Shown: positions 1 through 13,379 of the stretch, piece after piece
Layout: every line of letters begins with the position of its first letter
How positions within the stretch are numbered: the first letter of the stretch is position 1
Origin: Ptychodera flava
Taxonomy: Eukaryota; Hemichordata; Enteropneusta; Ptychoderidae
Reading direction: 5' to 3'
DNA length: 64,000 nt
Assembly (NCBI RefSeq): GCF_041260155.1
Contig: NC_091929.1
Coordinates: 26,701,580 to 26,765,579 of the forward strand
Translations under genes and position numbers: made by a program
The notes under the pieces: model-generated
The model's input: the letters and a program-made list of their open reading frames with translations, nothing else
Databases searched by the model: none
What the model was told of the DNA's origin: nothing

Positions 1-915
1 TGCCATAACTATTTTATCCAGAGTATTTTCAAAAGTCTGTTTCAAAATCTATGCACTTTTCAAAGATAAACCAATTTTGTTTACAAGGATACATTGTGTG
101 TGTCCTGTCCGTGTGTCTAGCTTGTGATCGTGATATGTGTACATTTGAAACAAAGAGATGTAAATTATTTCATATTTATTGTTAAAAATATAAATACAAA
201 TATATATATACATGTGACTCTTTGACAGATAAATTGTTTTCATTGTTGTTCTTTTTTGACCTCCTAGCTGCTATCAAGATTTTTTACAGCATTTTCTAAT
301 TCATATTCAGAGTGAATTTTGTAGATCACTTGCATTCCAAGACCTATAGCAAACAAACGTGAATTCAGAGGGGAGCCTTTGACAAATTGTCATCTGCCAA
401 AAGAAGAAAGTGATGTGATTTGTCATACGTTTTATGTTTTTGGATTGATATCAGTGATGTTATCACGAAAAAATGGCTGTGAAAATGATAATATATTACC
501 CTGGTGGTGAAATTTTGATGATTGAAATATCCCAATGTGTGAAAGGGAAGCGGTGTTGAGAAAATCATTTTTCCTGTGTTTTGAAATCTAAATACGAATT
601 TCATTGTAAGAAATGTAGAATATAGTATGGTACTGTTGTGTAGTGATTAAGTGATTTGTGTAGATGACATAATTGAATACTTGTTAATATTTTAAGAATT
701 TTCTGTTCAAGTTTGATGAAAAATTTAAATTGTCCTTTTAGGGTGTTTAAATGTGAAGTTTTAATGTTGGGGTCTTTACTCAATGCAGTCGGTTACAGGT
801 CTTGGAATAGCAAGGACTAGTTCAGGCATTAACTTTTGTTACGTTTTGTGTGAATATAGAATAGAAGTGTAATCTTAATTCCCTTATGTTATAGGATACT
901 GCATTAATAGATGTA

Positions 916-979
916 AATAAAATCATGTTGAGGTAGTGTAATTTTTTTGGGGTGTAGAAAAAAAATAACGTGCAATAAA
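916..979 (+). promoter_or_regulatory. Candidate polyadenylation signals
   Basis: AATAAA occurs at 916-921 and 974-979, about 60 bp apart, in T-rich surroundings. They could end a transcript whose body lies left of the window. In AT-rich DNA such hexamers arise easily by chance, so this is weak. Confidence 0.2.
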
Positions 980-1337
980 AAAAGGTTTACATTTTTCGGC
1001 TTTTCAAAACTGACAACACTCATCTTTACATGTCTGACGTGTGCCAGTTATTAATTTTGGTGGATTCTTTTAACTTCTAAATACTCACGAGCTGATAACT
1101 ATACGCTGTAACTAAGCATGTTGTAAGTATTAACATGTTACATGTTTTTTATTTCTCTTACATTTTGCGAGGAAGTCATGAAAGAGTTTTGAGCAATTGT
1201 GTAATTCTGGATATGTTTGCAGTTTGATATTTTCAATTCATCAAAAATGTCTTGAAGCCTGTTCACGCCATTTGTCCCTGTAAATTCCAAAAGTGTGAGA
1301 GAAAACAGAGCTATACCACTTTTCAGAAGAGATAGGG

Positions 1338-1430
1338 TAACATCCCTCCACCACAATGGTTTGGCCTAAATACATTATCATTAATAGTGAGTGTGGACCT
1401 GTCGACAGGGAATTGGGGATGAACAGGTCA
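1338..1430. repeat. Short inverted-repeat element, family C (copy 1)
   Basis: About 93 bp resembling four other stretches in the window (6825-6868, 21455-21539, 30678-30762, 31678-31779). The shared core contains ATGGTTTGGCC near the left end and GGGATGAACAGGT near the right end. Better preserved copies start with CCCTTTCACC and end in GGTGAACAGG or a close variant, flanked by TTAA-like tetramers. This copy has diverged ends. Confidence 0.6.
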
Positions 1431-2198
1431 GCTAGTAATCTGTGCATTATGGCGTGGCACGTGAACAAACCCTGTACTGAAAAAATTCTTTTATACATTC
1501 ATAAGTCAACAACCGACACAATCTTCTTTCTTATTTTCATGCAACTTTTCCAACATCATACATCTGCAAAGTCAGACTTATATGGATGAAATTTGTGTAA
1601 ATTCACAAAAAATATATGAATATTTTGGAAGCTGAAATTCTGGTGATAAACATGGCCAATGTAAATTGAGAGAGACTGACAGCAGTGTTTGGAACTCACT
1701 TGGTCCAAACTCTGTCGGTATTCAGAAAATGTACTGTTTTGGAATGATTTTCAGGCCTTCAGGCCACAAACACATGTGGTTACCCTTATGGCCAGTTATT
1801 ATGTGCACACTGTAATATTTCAGATTTCAAAACGTATTTGCCTAGTAATCAGTTTAGAAGAAAATTTTGCTGAAAGTGTTTTTTTTATCAAAAAGAAATC
1901 TTACTAGTAAGTCTGTGTAAAGTATTTTGCTTCAAATAGATTCCCACGTTGTTTTCAAATGCTTTCTTTTTCCAATGTATAGTATTGTCGTGTATGGAAT
2001 CAGAAATGTTACAAATGTCTTGTCTTTATCGGTTTCAATCTGCGTTGGTTTGTTTTTCTCAGTATCATCTTTGAAGTTGAAAAAAAATTGTTTGCAATAA
2101 AGAGAATTGATTATTACTGGGAATTTTTATGTTGTTCTGTGTTTCAAATTTCAAAAGATCAGCCCGAACAACATGCATGGGTGCAAAGTTGCCTTTAC

Positions 2199-2545
2199 GG
2201 TAGTATGCATCTCAAGACTGAAAGATTTAAACGCTTTCTCAAAGTTTCCTCGATGAAAATTTCAAACATACACTTATCAAATCAAGATGCTTGCAAATAT
2301 GCAAATTTGGTACTAGAGAATCAAATTACCCAAGATTTACCAATTTTTGAAATTCAAAATGGCCGCCATCCCTGTGTTAACTCTGCATATGCAGGGAAAA
2401 ATTTTTTTCTCTATTTTCACAGAACTAAGTCTTTCTACTCCAAGAACTTCAAATGGAGTCCCCATGAGTGGTGGAACAAGAAAGCAATGTGAAAAGTTGA
2501 ACATTCCGAATACTTTGCCGAATTGATGCTGATGTAAAGAGATTT
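2199..2545. repeat. MITE-like element, family A (copy 1, degraded right end)
   Basis: Shares long stretches with 19749-20097, 29579-29905 (reverse), 31166-31530 and 48625-48964. The hallmark inside is a block around AAATGGCCGCCATCCC followed by TGTGTTAACTC. The left end reads TTAC then GGTAG, matching the TTAA-GGTAG end of the best copy. The right terminus is not recognisable. The apparent 134-codon frame across this stretch (2088-2492) is explained by the repeat, not by a gene. Confidence 0.6.
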
Positions 2546-2709
2546 TCAAAATTCTTCAACTGACACAGGTTAATTCTGAAATGTCATAAGTTATAGAGCA
2601 AACTGATATGCTGAGAGGGAAAGTTTCTCACAAGTTTAATGATGAATCCTCTGGGATTTGAAACTATTGGAACTGAGGCCTGCGTTAAAATTTTCTCTCA
2701 AGAATTTAA

Positions 2710-2927
2710 CCCTTTGAGTACTGTAATTTTTCCCACCAAAATTTTAGTGCAACATTTTATTAATTTTTGTGAATTTTTTGGCAATTGTTTTTGATAAATT
2801 TTGACCAAGCGGACATAACATTTCATTGGCTACAGTTTTTTATCAAAATTGTGGAAAAAATCTGAAAAAAATTGACTGCAATATATTTTATGAAGGGTGG
2901 CAAAAATTGACTTCGGTGCTCAAAGGG
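2710..2927. repeat. MITE-like element, family B (copy 1)
   Basis: About 218 bp bounded by TTAA on the left and TTAG on the right. It starts CCCTTTGAG and ends CTCAAAGGG, a perfect 9-bp terminal inverted repeat. The interior (for example GTGCAACATTTTA and ACAAAAATTGACTT-like blocks) recurs at 8761-8951 and 27985-28199 in the same orientation. Ends and target tetramer resemble piggyBac-type non-autonomous elements; that assignment is inference. Confidence 0.7.
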
Positions 2928-5728
2928 TTAGTCTGGGCATAGACAGGAGAGGTCCATGATCGGGGCTACTGTGAAACTGTACAAAAAGAAAGAGTGCATA
3001 ATTTTGATGTAAAGGCATTGTGGATTTATTATCTTCTTAGCAAAATATACACTTACATATTCAAAGATGACAAAATATTTACATAACTAAAAATCGTATA
3101 CATCTAATTTACAGAAGATCATTTGTGTCATGATTTGTGAAATTTCTGACAAACGAAATTTAAATAACAATATTTGCATATTAATAACCTAAATTGTTTA
3201 CATAATTAGGTTATTACCATATGCTTGGGGTTAGATATAGGACTTTTTCTTGTGGTATTAAGGATAATTTTAAATTTGCTTCGGTCATTAGCATATCAAA
3301 TCACATGATGCTGCTGTAGCCAATGAGCCGTCAGTACATTCCAATCCTGATTCTAGTCACGAAAAACCACGGTATCAAGTGACCTTTTACTTTAGGAGAT
3401 TGAGATTTCATTAATCTATAAACTGGAGAGCGATTGCATGATGCTGACACAGCACAGATTAACAAATATAAATTGATCTCATCCTTTCACACACTAGACA
3501 ACTCCATTGCTTTCCATGGGATGGAAGGACCTACATTGAAATGGTAGTGAAAAAGATAAATCTTACCAATTTCTATTATGGCACTTAGAAGAACTTGAGA
3601 AAGTAACTTGATCGCAAGGCATGACACAAACATCGCTAAGCTACCAGAGACATAATCCTTTCATACCCATTTCATAATGGTTTAGTCCAACCACACAATT
3701 TACAACAATAAGGTGGAATCAACAGCTCAGTACTTGGACGAAAAGAAACACGCCACCATCGAAACCCTACTCTTTACAAAAAAGACAACACAAAACTTAG
3801 AGAAAATACTAACATTGTACAATATCTTACTATCTTTTACTGAGATTCGGTTCAATGAGATGTTTAATAATATTATTTAATCTTAAATCATGAAAAAAGT
3901 TTCATGACTTGAGAAATATCTTCAATATATTGGGAAAACCAATCCTTCTTTATATTTACAATAATTACATTTACAGCTTGAAATATTTTACCTTCAAAAG
4001 AATCTCAATATTAAACTTTAAAATGGTTTTGGTCAAAAAATGCACACTGTACTAAATTTATAGTGTGCTAGAAGTGAAAATAGGATCATATTGTCCTCTT
4101 CAAAAATTATGAAAACGGTAAGTTTACAAACTTTTGAGTCATTTGAAACAGTTAGAGCAATATTTAAAAAAAATGACTTGGCCATTCTAGCTTATTTTTA
4201 TGGTGGAGAAAGGGCCCTTTTCTCTCAAGTTGCCCTTACAAAGTGTAGATTCCATTACTGCTATCAAACACCTAGTTTGACAAACTATCCTTCTATCAAT
4301 CCAAAGTATTTTCTGTAGAAAGTTACAGCTTGTTGACATCTGAGCTTAGCGGTGTATTAACAACAGTTGTTTTACCACTTGTATGCATAATTACACATGC
4401 ATTCAGAATATTTCTGCTGAAAAAAAAAACTTTTCTAAAAGTGCTGTAACTTTCTTCAATGCAGCATTAGTTAGTATAGAAGTTGTTAAAACTTTAGAAT
4501 GGAAAGTCATGAAAATAAGTGATGTAAAAACAACACGACTCTCTTTACACTACATTATTCTATGAATTAGCTGGCAGGCTTTAACTTTTGATATTTGTAC
4601 TTTTTATGAATTACTGTCTCCCCTGTCTTGTACTATTACAGTAGTGTTCATATATCACATTTATTCCACACTACGCGAAAGTAAAGCATGCACAGTGTGA
4701 GCTATGAACATTCTGCAATGTAGACTTTTAATCAACAGGTCTCACTTCATTTCAATAAACAGAAAACTAAAATATTTACAAGATTATCTCATGATCATAT
4801 CAATCTCCAATGTTGCTTCTTCAAACATTTCTCTTCTTACAAAAAGAAAATGTATAATTTACAGAAAAAAAAAGTGAAATAAAAAACTTCCATGATTTCA
4901 TTGTAAATTCTTTTGAAAATTTTGTCACATAAATTCTGTTATAGAGTACATGTATTTCAGATTGTACAAATGCAATTTCACAGAATCGTTTTTTTTGGCA
5001 CAAAAAAATATACTAAATATTTGAACTGCTGGTACTGCGTCACAAACCATACTCTGATCCATTTTTCATTGTTTTCAATGGCAACCTTTGGACTAAACCA
5101 TTCTCACACGGGAGTGAAAGATCAAAATGTCAAAAACAGTCATTACTTACAATCTCACTCCACTTCAGAGGGGATTTAAAATTTGTTCCTTGCAATCTCT
5201 GCTTCTACTCTGAAAATTTCATTTTTTTAAAAAGTGCCGCAAAAACCTCCACTTTTAATATTTACATTACTAAATCAATTACCATATTCATATTCTGTCA
5301 TTACATGATTCCATTTCATAGAAACAATGACAACAACATCTGTTTCTGTCTAATGATTGATAGTTGCAGTGACACGGCACTTCATGTCATGTAACCAGTG
5401 AAGAAATTTTCTGATCTGTGTAAAAAAAGTAAAAAATTTGCTCCTGTGTCCATCGACTGCCAAGAAATTCAAGAAACGGCCATTTTTTCAATAATCTAAT
5501 TCAGAGTGGCATACAATTTAGTCCCTGCATTCAAAGGCATGTACAACTGGATCAAGGAAACAGACTTCATAGTTCATATGTAAGCCCACACCAGGGTATA
5601 AATCTCTTCAACAGAATTATTTTACTCCTTTAAAACAGTCAGTTGTACCCATCAACCCTATCACTTTGTACAAAATAGGACAGCCCGGCATAGGCTACCA
5701 TTAGGTGAGTTGACTGTACCATTATCAT
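2928..5728. other. Non-coding spacer downstream of the vWA gene, possible long 3' UTR
   Basis: No exon is recognised. The minus-strand gene ends at 5729, so its 3' UTR must extend leftward into this AT-rich stretch. Minus-strand AATAAA hexamers are visible as TTTATT at 4660-4665 and 3025-3030; none was noticed within the first kilobase after the stop, so the UTR may be long or use a variant signal. Short open frames (e.g. 4091-4318, 4913-5179) lack any recognisable protein feature. Confidence 0.4.
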
Positions 5729-8700
5729 TTAGGGGAGGACTTGCGATCTGTACTCCTGCAGCTTCATTGTCTTCACCGCAATGCGCAGATCTTTCCTCTG
5801 CTGGTTGTCTTTCTCGATATCTCTGAAGTGTTCCCTCCTAGTGACATTAGCCTGTCTCTTCACGTCGTCCCGGTGTCCCATCAGCTCTGCTTGCTCAACC
5901 AGTTTCTCATTGTGTTTCTCCCATCGCAGTGCGGCATTTTGTTTCTTGATTTCCTGCAATAGACAATTTACATTCCACATAAATGATACAATTGAGTATA
6001 AGGTAAACTCGGCAAAAGCATTTAAATACCTTACACAATATCTGGTTCTCAAAATGAAAAGGCTGATTGCATTAAACAGCACTTTACAATTGTTCCATAC
6101 AAAATAAATATGAAAACATTCTTCACAAGTAAAATTTGTGTCTGACACGTTTTCCCTGCCATGGCTACCCGTGCTGTGTTGGCACGTAATGGGACAAATG
6201 CAACCGGAGACTTTGGATGGGTATCATTCAACAGCGCCCTCAGTGTCAAAAACTTTGAAACCTCGATGTGCATATGATGATTTTACTCGAAACATTTATT
6301 CGCTTTGAGGCTATGTTTACCCACAGTCCCTACAGAGGGACCATGGTTTACCACAAATTTACTGCTGCCCTACTTTCATGTCGTATAGACTATGGCACTA
6401 ACTCGGTAAAGTCCATATATTTAAATTTAACCTACCTGCCGTCTTTCAATAGTTTCCTCAATTTCTCTCTGTCTCTGAGTCTGAATTTCAGCACGTCTCT
6501 GAGCTCTCTGGACCAGCGCCTCTCGTCTGGCCTGTTCTCTCTCTCGATTTCTCTCCGCATAATCATCTATTCTCTTCATCACCTGTGCAGTCAGAGCTTT
6601 TTTGGTTTCCATGGTGTGGGAGATCATCTGTTCTTCATTCTGTGTCCGTTCTATGTCTTTCTGAAGTCTCTCCCTGTGCAGTAGCCTATGGTAAGAAATA
6701 TTGACACAATTTGGTCATGTCATTTGACAACATGGACATCTATAACAGATAATTTTTAACTTATTGGTGCCATGTTCTGGTATGTCTTGGGGTATTTGAT
6801 TTATTTGACTTTACCCTTTTCTTATCATGGTTTGGCCCAAACCTATTGTATCAATACTGATTTCATGTCATTTGCAAGGGCATTGGCGACCAAAATTACC
6901 CAGAATGCATTGTTACTAGTAACTGGACTCCCTAGGCTACTATAATAATGCAACCATTTTAAAGAATTAATAACTTAGGGGGAGGGTATATGATGAAGGG
7001 GATTTGTGAAAACAACACATACCTGGCTTGGTCATTTCTCATTGCTTTCTGTTCTTCAATTTCAGTTTCTCGCTGCTTCAGACGTTGCTCTCTCTCCATC
7101 GTTTGACGTTTTCTGCTTTCTAAATAACCCTGTTCTTTGGCCTCACGAGCAAGATCCCTTCTCCCGATTCTGTGGTGCGCTGGAGCAGCTGGCGCTTGAG
7201 GTACGTGGCATCCGCTGCCTTGGTGTTTGAGAAGCCATTCTATCTGAGCGCGATCGCCTTGTATATCCTTCACGACAGAGCCAAAGACAGCTGACGGGTT
7301 GACAGGACCGAATATTTCAGGTTCTGGCAAAAGAGGCTGGGCTCTGGCTTCTAATGGAGCTTCCATGGCAGTCTCCCTAAACGCTGTCACCCTCTTCTGA
7401 GAAGTGCCACCAGGTTTGCCGTGTTCACTAGCTCCCGGTGGACGAGCCCAGTACCGCCAGCGAGGGCGCTCATCAAGTTCCTTCCTTTTAAACTCTGGAG
7501 TTTTGTAGAACAAAAGGCTAGAGTCTGTGCAAACTGCTTTGTCATCTTTTTCTAATTGCAGATCTTCCTCATCTTCATCTTCAGAAACACTCTCCTCCTC
7601 CACAGGCAACTCCGCTTCCTCTTTTCGAGTTTTGACATCAACTTCAACTTCGCCGTACGTGGAACCGAAACCACTGTCCATTTCACCTCCTTCCCGGAAG
7701 GAAACTTTCTTTAGGCTTTCGCGCAGCTTACTATCATCAAGGTGTTCTCTGTGTCCATTTGCGATCATTTTGTGGTGGACAAGCTGCCTCATGACCTTCT
7801 GGTTGAGCTCCTCCTTGGTCATGTTGGTGCCCGGGATCAGACGCTCAACGTCGTCCCGACTAACTGCCGCTGGTCTCGCTAAAGTTCTCGGGACAACGTA
7901 AACACGATCCACCTCCCTGTGCACGGGTATGACGACCTGCTTTTGTTGAAGGCGCCGTATCCTGGCCACTGTCTCGTAATCCGGAGGCTCCGGAACAACT
8001 GTCACCACTGGATAACCGGGACTCGAAACATACGGGTATGCAGGATGACTTTGGATGTATGCCCTTGCTGATGAGGGCATCTGGAGTTCAAGGCTGATTC
8101 GGTCGTACAATTGCAGTGGCACCCACAATGCAGTCTGTTTCGGCACATTGACTGTCATGCCATTAAAGAAATTAACAACCAGAAAATCAGAGTCTGCGGC
8201 ATCTGTAGAAAAAGAACAGAATTAAAATTTAAGAACATCAACAGATATTTTTCCGTAAAGTTATGACTATTGTTACTTGTTCAGAAATCATTTTTGTTTT
8301 GAGCTCACATTTAGAGTGCATTTTATCTTTATATATCATTTGTATTGATAAACTGATTACAGACAGAGATAGGTCAAACATCCTTACATTTAACTGGTCA
8401 GAGAATTAAAAATATTTTAATGTTTCCTTAATTCCCATATCATTAACGTATTTATGCATCAGTTAAAGGAAAAGTGTTTTTTGTTGACCGTCACAGATTC
8501 AGAATTATGCTGCCAGAATAAATAGAGAGAGGACGTATCATGTTTTGGCATACTACATAAAAGGTGATGAATTTCAGTGCAGAAATTGATCATTAATGTA
8601 TGAAAATTAGGCTCTGGAATTGAAAAATGTGACTTTAAACAAATTAATTTACAAAACTCATGTAACCTATATTAAAAATTATGTAAAAATAGCATCAGAA

Positions 8701-11700
8701 GAAAGAAATTGGCAATTCACGGGCCAAGCATCACTGCAATTTCAAAATATCTACCTTTAACCCTTAGAGTGCTGTAATTTTTCGCATAGGAATTTTTGTG
8801 CAACATTTTAACCATTTTTGATAATTTTGGACTGAATGGACATCACATTATATGACCTACAGATTTTTTTCAAAATTTTGGCAAAAATGTGAAAAAAATT
8901 GACTTGGTTTTATTTTATGAAGGCGACAAAAATTGACTTTGGCGCTCAAAAGATAATAATAAGTTGAACTCTCACCTCCCGCCAGTCTGCCTTCTACGCC
9001 CTCTAACACAGTACCAGGTCCATATCTGACTCCATCTTTCTCCCAGGGGGCTAGAACTTTGTCACCAGGCACCACAGTATGCCTCAGTGCATCATCGTAG
9101 GCTATGATATCAAACACTGCAGTTTCTTGGAGTCTGGTTTGGTGCTTGCCACCCCCTGGAATTTCATCAAACTCAACTAGGAACCGACGACTGACAGTAA
9201 CCTGAGAAAAGAATTGTCAGAAAAGAGACTTATGAATATGCATGAGGTTATCCAGAAAGGCAAAGAATTGTGTAAAGATTTGATGTTTAGACAAATATTT
9301 CTAACTTCTGAATATTTATGCACCTTTCTATGTATCAGATACAGTGTTTCAGTCTACTCCAAAATGCATATTAAAATACCCACAGTATATATGGCATGTC
9401 AACATAGCCAGTTATACATTATCAACATTTGTTGAAGAAAAATGAAGCTTTGTCAAGATGCAAAGTTATACAGTCTGCATTTGTATTCTCTTTAATAGGG
9501 TTGTGCTATTTATTGGGGAGTACAAAAATGTAGAAAGCGTAGATAGAATATGAGAAAGTAATGAAATCATTGTCAAAATTTAGATTTTACGTTACAGGGA
9601 CTTTAAATGGGCAGTCACGAGTGAGTCATTATATCATATTTACATGTAAAAACAGTTTCCAAATCGTCGACTTGAAATACGATGGCATAGTGGGTAACAT
9701 TTAAAGCGCCCTCTAACATCTGACATCTCTAAAACTCTTGGATATAAATTTATGAATTTCACTGCACAGACCCGATACCAAAACATTTTACCTGAACCTT
9801 TTTAATGCATCAAATATTTGTATAATAAGGAAAACAAACTATTTTTTCTTCATATCCATATTTCTTTTGAAATGGCTACACTACTCCATAGGAAAGTTTA
9901 TGTAGCTAGCCACTGGGAAATGTTGGTGACGACTCAAAGTACATCGTTATCCCTCTGTCAACATAGCCTTTTCATATGGTTCAGCTGAAATAGGTAGTCA
10001 AGCAATCATACTACGACATAAGTTGTTTCGTACATTCTTATTTTTCACAATTTTTTTTCCACTTCAAGTTGTATTCCAAGATCGACTGGACTGTCTGCAG
10101 TTTATCTACACAGCTTGAAATTTTGAGATCTAGTAGGGGCTTTTATTTTTGTCTTGTGTCGATCATGTAAGTTATCAAGGGATCTCCGATTCTATTTTGT
10201 CCTACAGTTATACATTTCAGTATGTACTTCATATTTTTTCACTGCACTGTATCCGCGGCCAAACTTCCAGTCATTAATTTTGTGAACTTTGTTTTTCATA
10301 TCATTCTATGCACCTGCTTGATCCCATTGGTATCACACATTTAGAGTTCTCCGCAGAGAGAATATTAGGCATGGGCCATCCCTCGGTTTTGTTTTTGAGC
10401 AATCTATTCATATGTTAATAACTGTACAAAAGAATATGCAAATTGTCTATTATTATGTAAAGTGTAGGTGCTGTGGAGAACACTACTGTATACTAGTATA
10501 TGATTGTATGGGATAAAAGCAACCAGTGCGAAGTTCGCTGATAACGAATGATAAACCAATATACTACTGGTAGACAGTAAATGTTTTCTGCCAGCTGCCT
10601 TCCGTTTGCCGAGACAAACAGTGTAACAGCTACTCTGATACATTATTTGGTTGCTGTACAACAAACACACAGAGATTACACCCTTCAGATTTATTGTCAG
10701 GTCTTTTCAAAGCCCTTTGATTAAAACTGTACACTGGCTGTTGGCATTCCAGCCGGAGTTCAAACAGCGCCTTGGTGAAGTCTTTGTTGCTGTGGGCACA
10801 GTTCTGTAAACAATGGGTAGGGGGTCGGAGGTCACGCTGACTGATTATTCTGGCAAATGCACCTGGTAACTGGTTGAGGCACCATATAGCCCTGATACTG
10901 AGCGTAAAAAGCTATTGAGGAAATGATTGCAAATCTCATTACAAACTTAAAAGCCAGCTTGGCTTATTGAGTTCTTTGGAATAAAATGTGTAAACTTTCA
11001 TTTTGTTTCTTGAGTATCATATGGTGAAAAGATACTTGTATGATGGTTGCTGAAGAACAGTAAAGTAAACCACAGGATGATCAACTTGTCCATGTGCCTT
11101 GAGTGCAGGCATGATATACTGGTACATCATCATTGCTAACTTAACATACTGATCCATTCATTCTCATCTTATTGTTAACATTAAACTTGCCAATGAATAG
11201 CTAGTTTGCAGTTGAGTAGTCCTTCTACCGTCTAATTTGGTATTAAATTAGTGACTATAAGATTCTATTGGATAATTTTCAAACAAATCTAGCAGGACTT
11301 GGGTCGTGACCTTTCAGGTCAGTGGTATAGGTAAATTCAAGACTTAATTATCACGCCAAAGTGCAAATCTTCATTTTAAATGGACTCAAAATTCTGACTC
11401 TCCCGTAACCCTACTGGACTCAAATGTATTCTGAGTTGTTGATACAGACATGCACAAATGTAATATTACATAGTTAATATGTAACATGTAACTAGGGCAG
11501 TTCCGAGCCATTGTGATGTCTGGTGTTTCCATGACTGCTGTCATAATTTTTCACTGCGTATGAATGTGGGAACAGACATTCATCAATGAGGCCTACTAAT
11601 TACTGCTAGTCACCTGCCCATCAGGAAATTAACCTTCAGTTCAAACTCTTGTAATCAATTGATGTTTAAATAGCAAAGACAAGTGCTATTTATAGAAATC

Positions 11701-13379
11701 TTCAAAATAATCGCCCATGACCCAAAAACATTGATTTTTAAACCAGTAGCAATGCTGATCAAATGATTGTATTCGACGTCTGAACAGTGCCTGAATATAT
11801 CCCTCCAATTGTATATTGATAACAGCTCTGAGACAGGACTCAGGTATTGTGAGCGAGCCAGACTTTTGTAAGTTTCTATAAATAGTTGTGGTCTTTTGTT
11901 TTGAGATATCAACTGATTAAACTGGTGGAGGATTGTTTCCTGATGGATAGTGGATGGGCAGAATTTAGTAGGACCATTTATCAATGGCATATTACTGTCA
12001 CTAGGGCCAGAATAAAGTCATCCTGATTGCCATAGCAAACTACACAGACTTACTCCAAAATAAAGTGTGCCAGTGAGTATGTGTATACATGCTACCTGAT
12101 AGTGTAAACATGCTCTGTTTTACTTTGGGAGTTGTGCACAGACAAGGTTTCTCCTTGTCTGTGGCTGTACACACCTGTTTCAATGCAACTCTTTCAGTTC
12201 AACTAAAAAATGTAAGTGCTGAAAAAATAATCTTAAAGATAACAGCTAATGTCTACATGTACATTCACAACCTACCTGTTGCTTGATGCTTCCAGGATAG
12301 TAGTAACCATCTTTGTCTCGTCTGCTCAGCACTCTCATCCCTGTCATCAGAGATGCTCCAGTGATGGAAAACTTCTCATCATCAACGACAACTCTGTCTA
12401 CAAATCGGTGGGGCCTGACTGTATGCCAAGCAATGTTCGGGTATTTCGTTGGCACTTCGGTCGTGTACACGATGGTGCCGGGTTCGTCGGGAGGGACGTA
12501 GACACCTTCAAGGTACGGGTTGTGGTCCAGAGAAGTCGTGACGCTGCAAGTTTTACCTCCATCGGGCTGTATCTTGTGCTCTCCGCCGTCGATGTATGTC
12601 GTGGTCGACACGACGGGAAGTTTGTCTATGGTAGTTTTGATGCTGGTGTTTTCTACTCCTGCGTCCTCGCGGTCGTATGTTTTCACGCTTGTAACGGGTG
12701 GATTGTCAAGCGTTGTTATAACTGTCCGTGTCTTTACGGGCTCCGGGTCGAACTCGTAAACATTTGTGACGAGTCGCTCGCGTGCGTGGTCTGTTCTGAT
12801 GACCGCCTCGACACGCTCTACCTGGCCAAACCGTGATGTACTGATCACGTTGAAAGTGCCCGCGGTCTGGATTGCAAGGTTCTCAAGAAAATCGTAGGCT
12901 GCCGTGTCGGCGTGCGTTCCCGTCAGAAGTATAGCATGTACTGGTCGTCCCTGGCTAGCCAATGCGACCTGCTGTAGGATAAGTGACGGCTGCTGGTGGG
13001 GCAGTCCGTCAGTGACGAGATACACCGACTCACACCCTGGATCGCTGAAGGCAAGGAGTAACGCATCCAACATATTTGACCCGCTCTTTGATATCACTTT
13101 GTTTATCCAGTCTTTAGCCACCGTAACTGTCTGAGGGGTCAATTTAACCATCCTGTCTGCCCATGGGGACACTTGATCCGAAAACTCGATAATATTAAAA
13201 TGACAATCACTTCTCTGAAACGACCTCGAAAGTAAAACTTCCACTAAGTGTTCTTTCACCATTTCCATATAATTATACATACTGCCCGATGTGTCGATGA
13301 GAAATGTTATATTTTTCTCATCCAGTTCACCGAATATTGTCGGCGTGCCTCTTTTTCGCAGGATTGGTAGTGCCGCCAT
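5729..13379 (-). CDS. vWA + DUF4537 (C11orf16-like) coiled-coil protein
   Basis: Five coding exons on the minus strand: 12276-13379, 8976-9201, 7023-8202, 6436-6685 and 5729-5953. All junctions are GT-AG, phases fit, and the sum is 2985 bp (994 residues plus stop). The start is the ATG in AAGATGGCGGC; upstream codons in frame have no ATG. Residues ~22-190 form a von Willebrand A domain with the metal-site motif DTSGS (29-33) and TDG (123-125). Residues ~345-510 match the DUF4537 module of vertebrate C11orf16, with KDGYYYPG, GDKVLAPWEKDGVRYGPGTV and VVNFFNG. An acidic stretch and a WRYW motif follow, then a long Arg/Glu/Gln-rich coiled coil to the C terminus. No signal peptide or membrane segment is seen. 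Function is unknown. Cytoplasmic or axonemal structural roles are guesses from the coiled coil. It lies head-to-head with NDUFB2. Confidence 0.88.
5954..6435 (-). other. Intron 4 of the vWA/DUF4537 gene
   Basis: A 482-bp intron between exons 6436-6685 and 5729-5953. The donor is CAG|GTAGG and the acceptor is TTGCAG|GAA. No repeat or gene was noticed inside. Confidence 0.8.
6825..6868. repeat. Fragment of family C inverted-repeat element (copy 2)
   Basis: Inside intron 3 of the vWA gene (6686-7022). It starts TTAC then CCCTTTT and continues ATCATGGTTTGGCCCAAACC, as in the copies at 30678 and 31678. Only the left half is recognisable. Confidence 0.45.
8761..8951. repeat. MITE-like element, family B (copy 2) in a vWA gene intron
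   Basis: Follows a TTAA at 8757-8760 and starts CCCTTAGAGTGCTG. It ends near GGCGCTCAAAAGATA. The interior matches the copies at 2710-2927 and 27985-28199. It sits about 25 bp past the 5' splice site of the exon 8976-9201, so it begins almost directly behind an exon on the minus strand. Confidence 0.65.
9202..12275 (-). other. Intron 1 of the vWA/DUF4537 gene
   Basis: A 3074-bp intron with donor CAG|GTAGG at its right edge and acceptor CTCAG|GTT at its left edge. It is AT-rich. The open frames within it (e.g. 10404-10670 and 11655-11990) look uncharacteristic. No clear repeat family was identified. Confidence 0.75.

Larger units (their letters stand above)
1..2198. other. Left-edge non-coding stretch, possible 3' end of a plus-strand gene
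   Basis: No coding exon is recognised here. The stretch is AT-rich and only short, uncharacteristic open frames occur. Two AATAAA hexamers on the plus strand (916-921 and 974-979) would fit the 3' end of a gene entering from the left, but no reading frame supports that. A short inverted-repeat element lies at 1338-1430 and is listed separately. Confidence 0.35.

Noticed and set aside
2088-2492. 134-codon plus-strand frame
   Set aside because: It runs across a family A repeat found elsewhere in the window and has no domain or splice context.
6268-6684. 138-codon plus-strand frame rich in Leu and Ser
   Set aside because: It is the antisense shadow of the coiled-coil exon 6436-6685 of the vWA gene.
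12249-12836. 195-codon plus-strand frame opposite the vWA exon
   Set aside because: It is the antisense shadow of exon 12276-13379, whose minus-strand frame has a clear vWA domain and matching splice sites.
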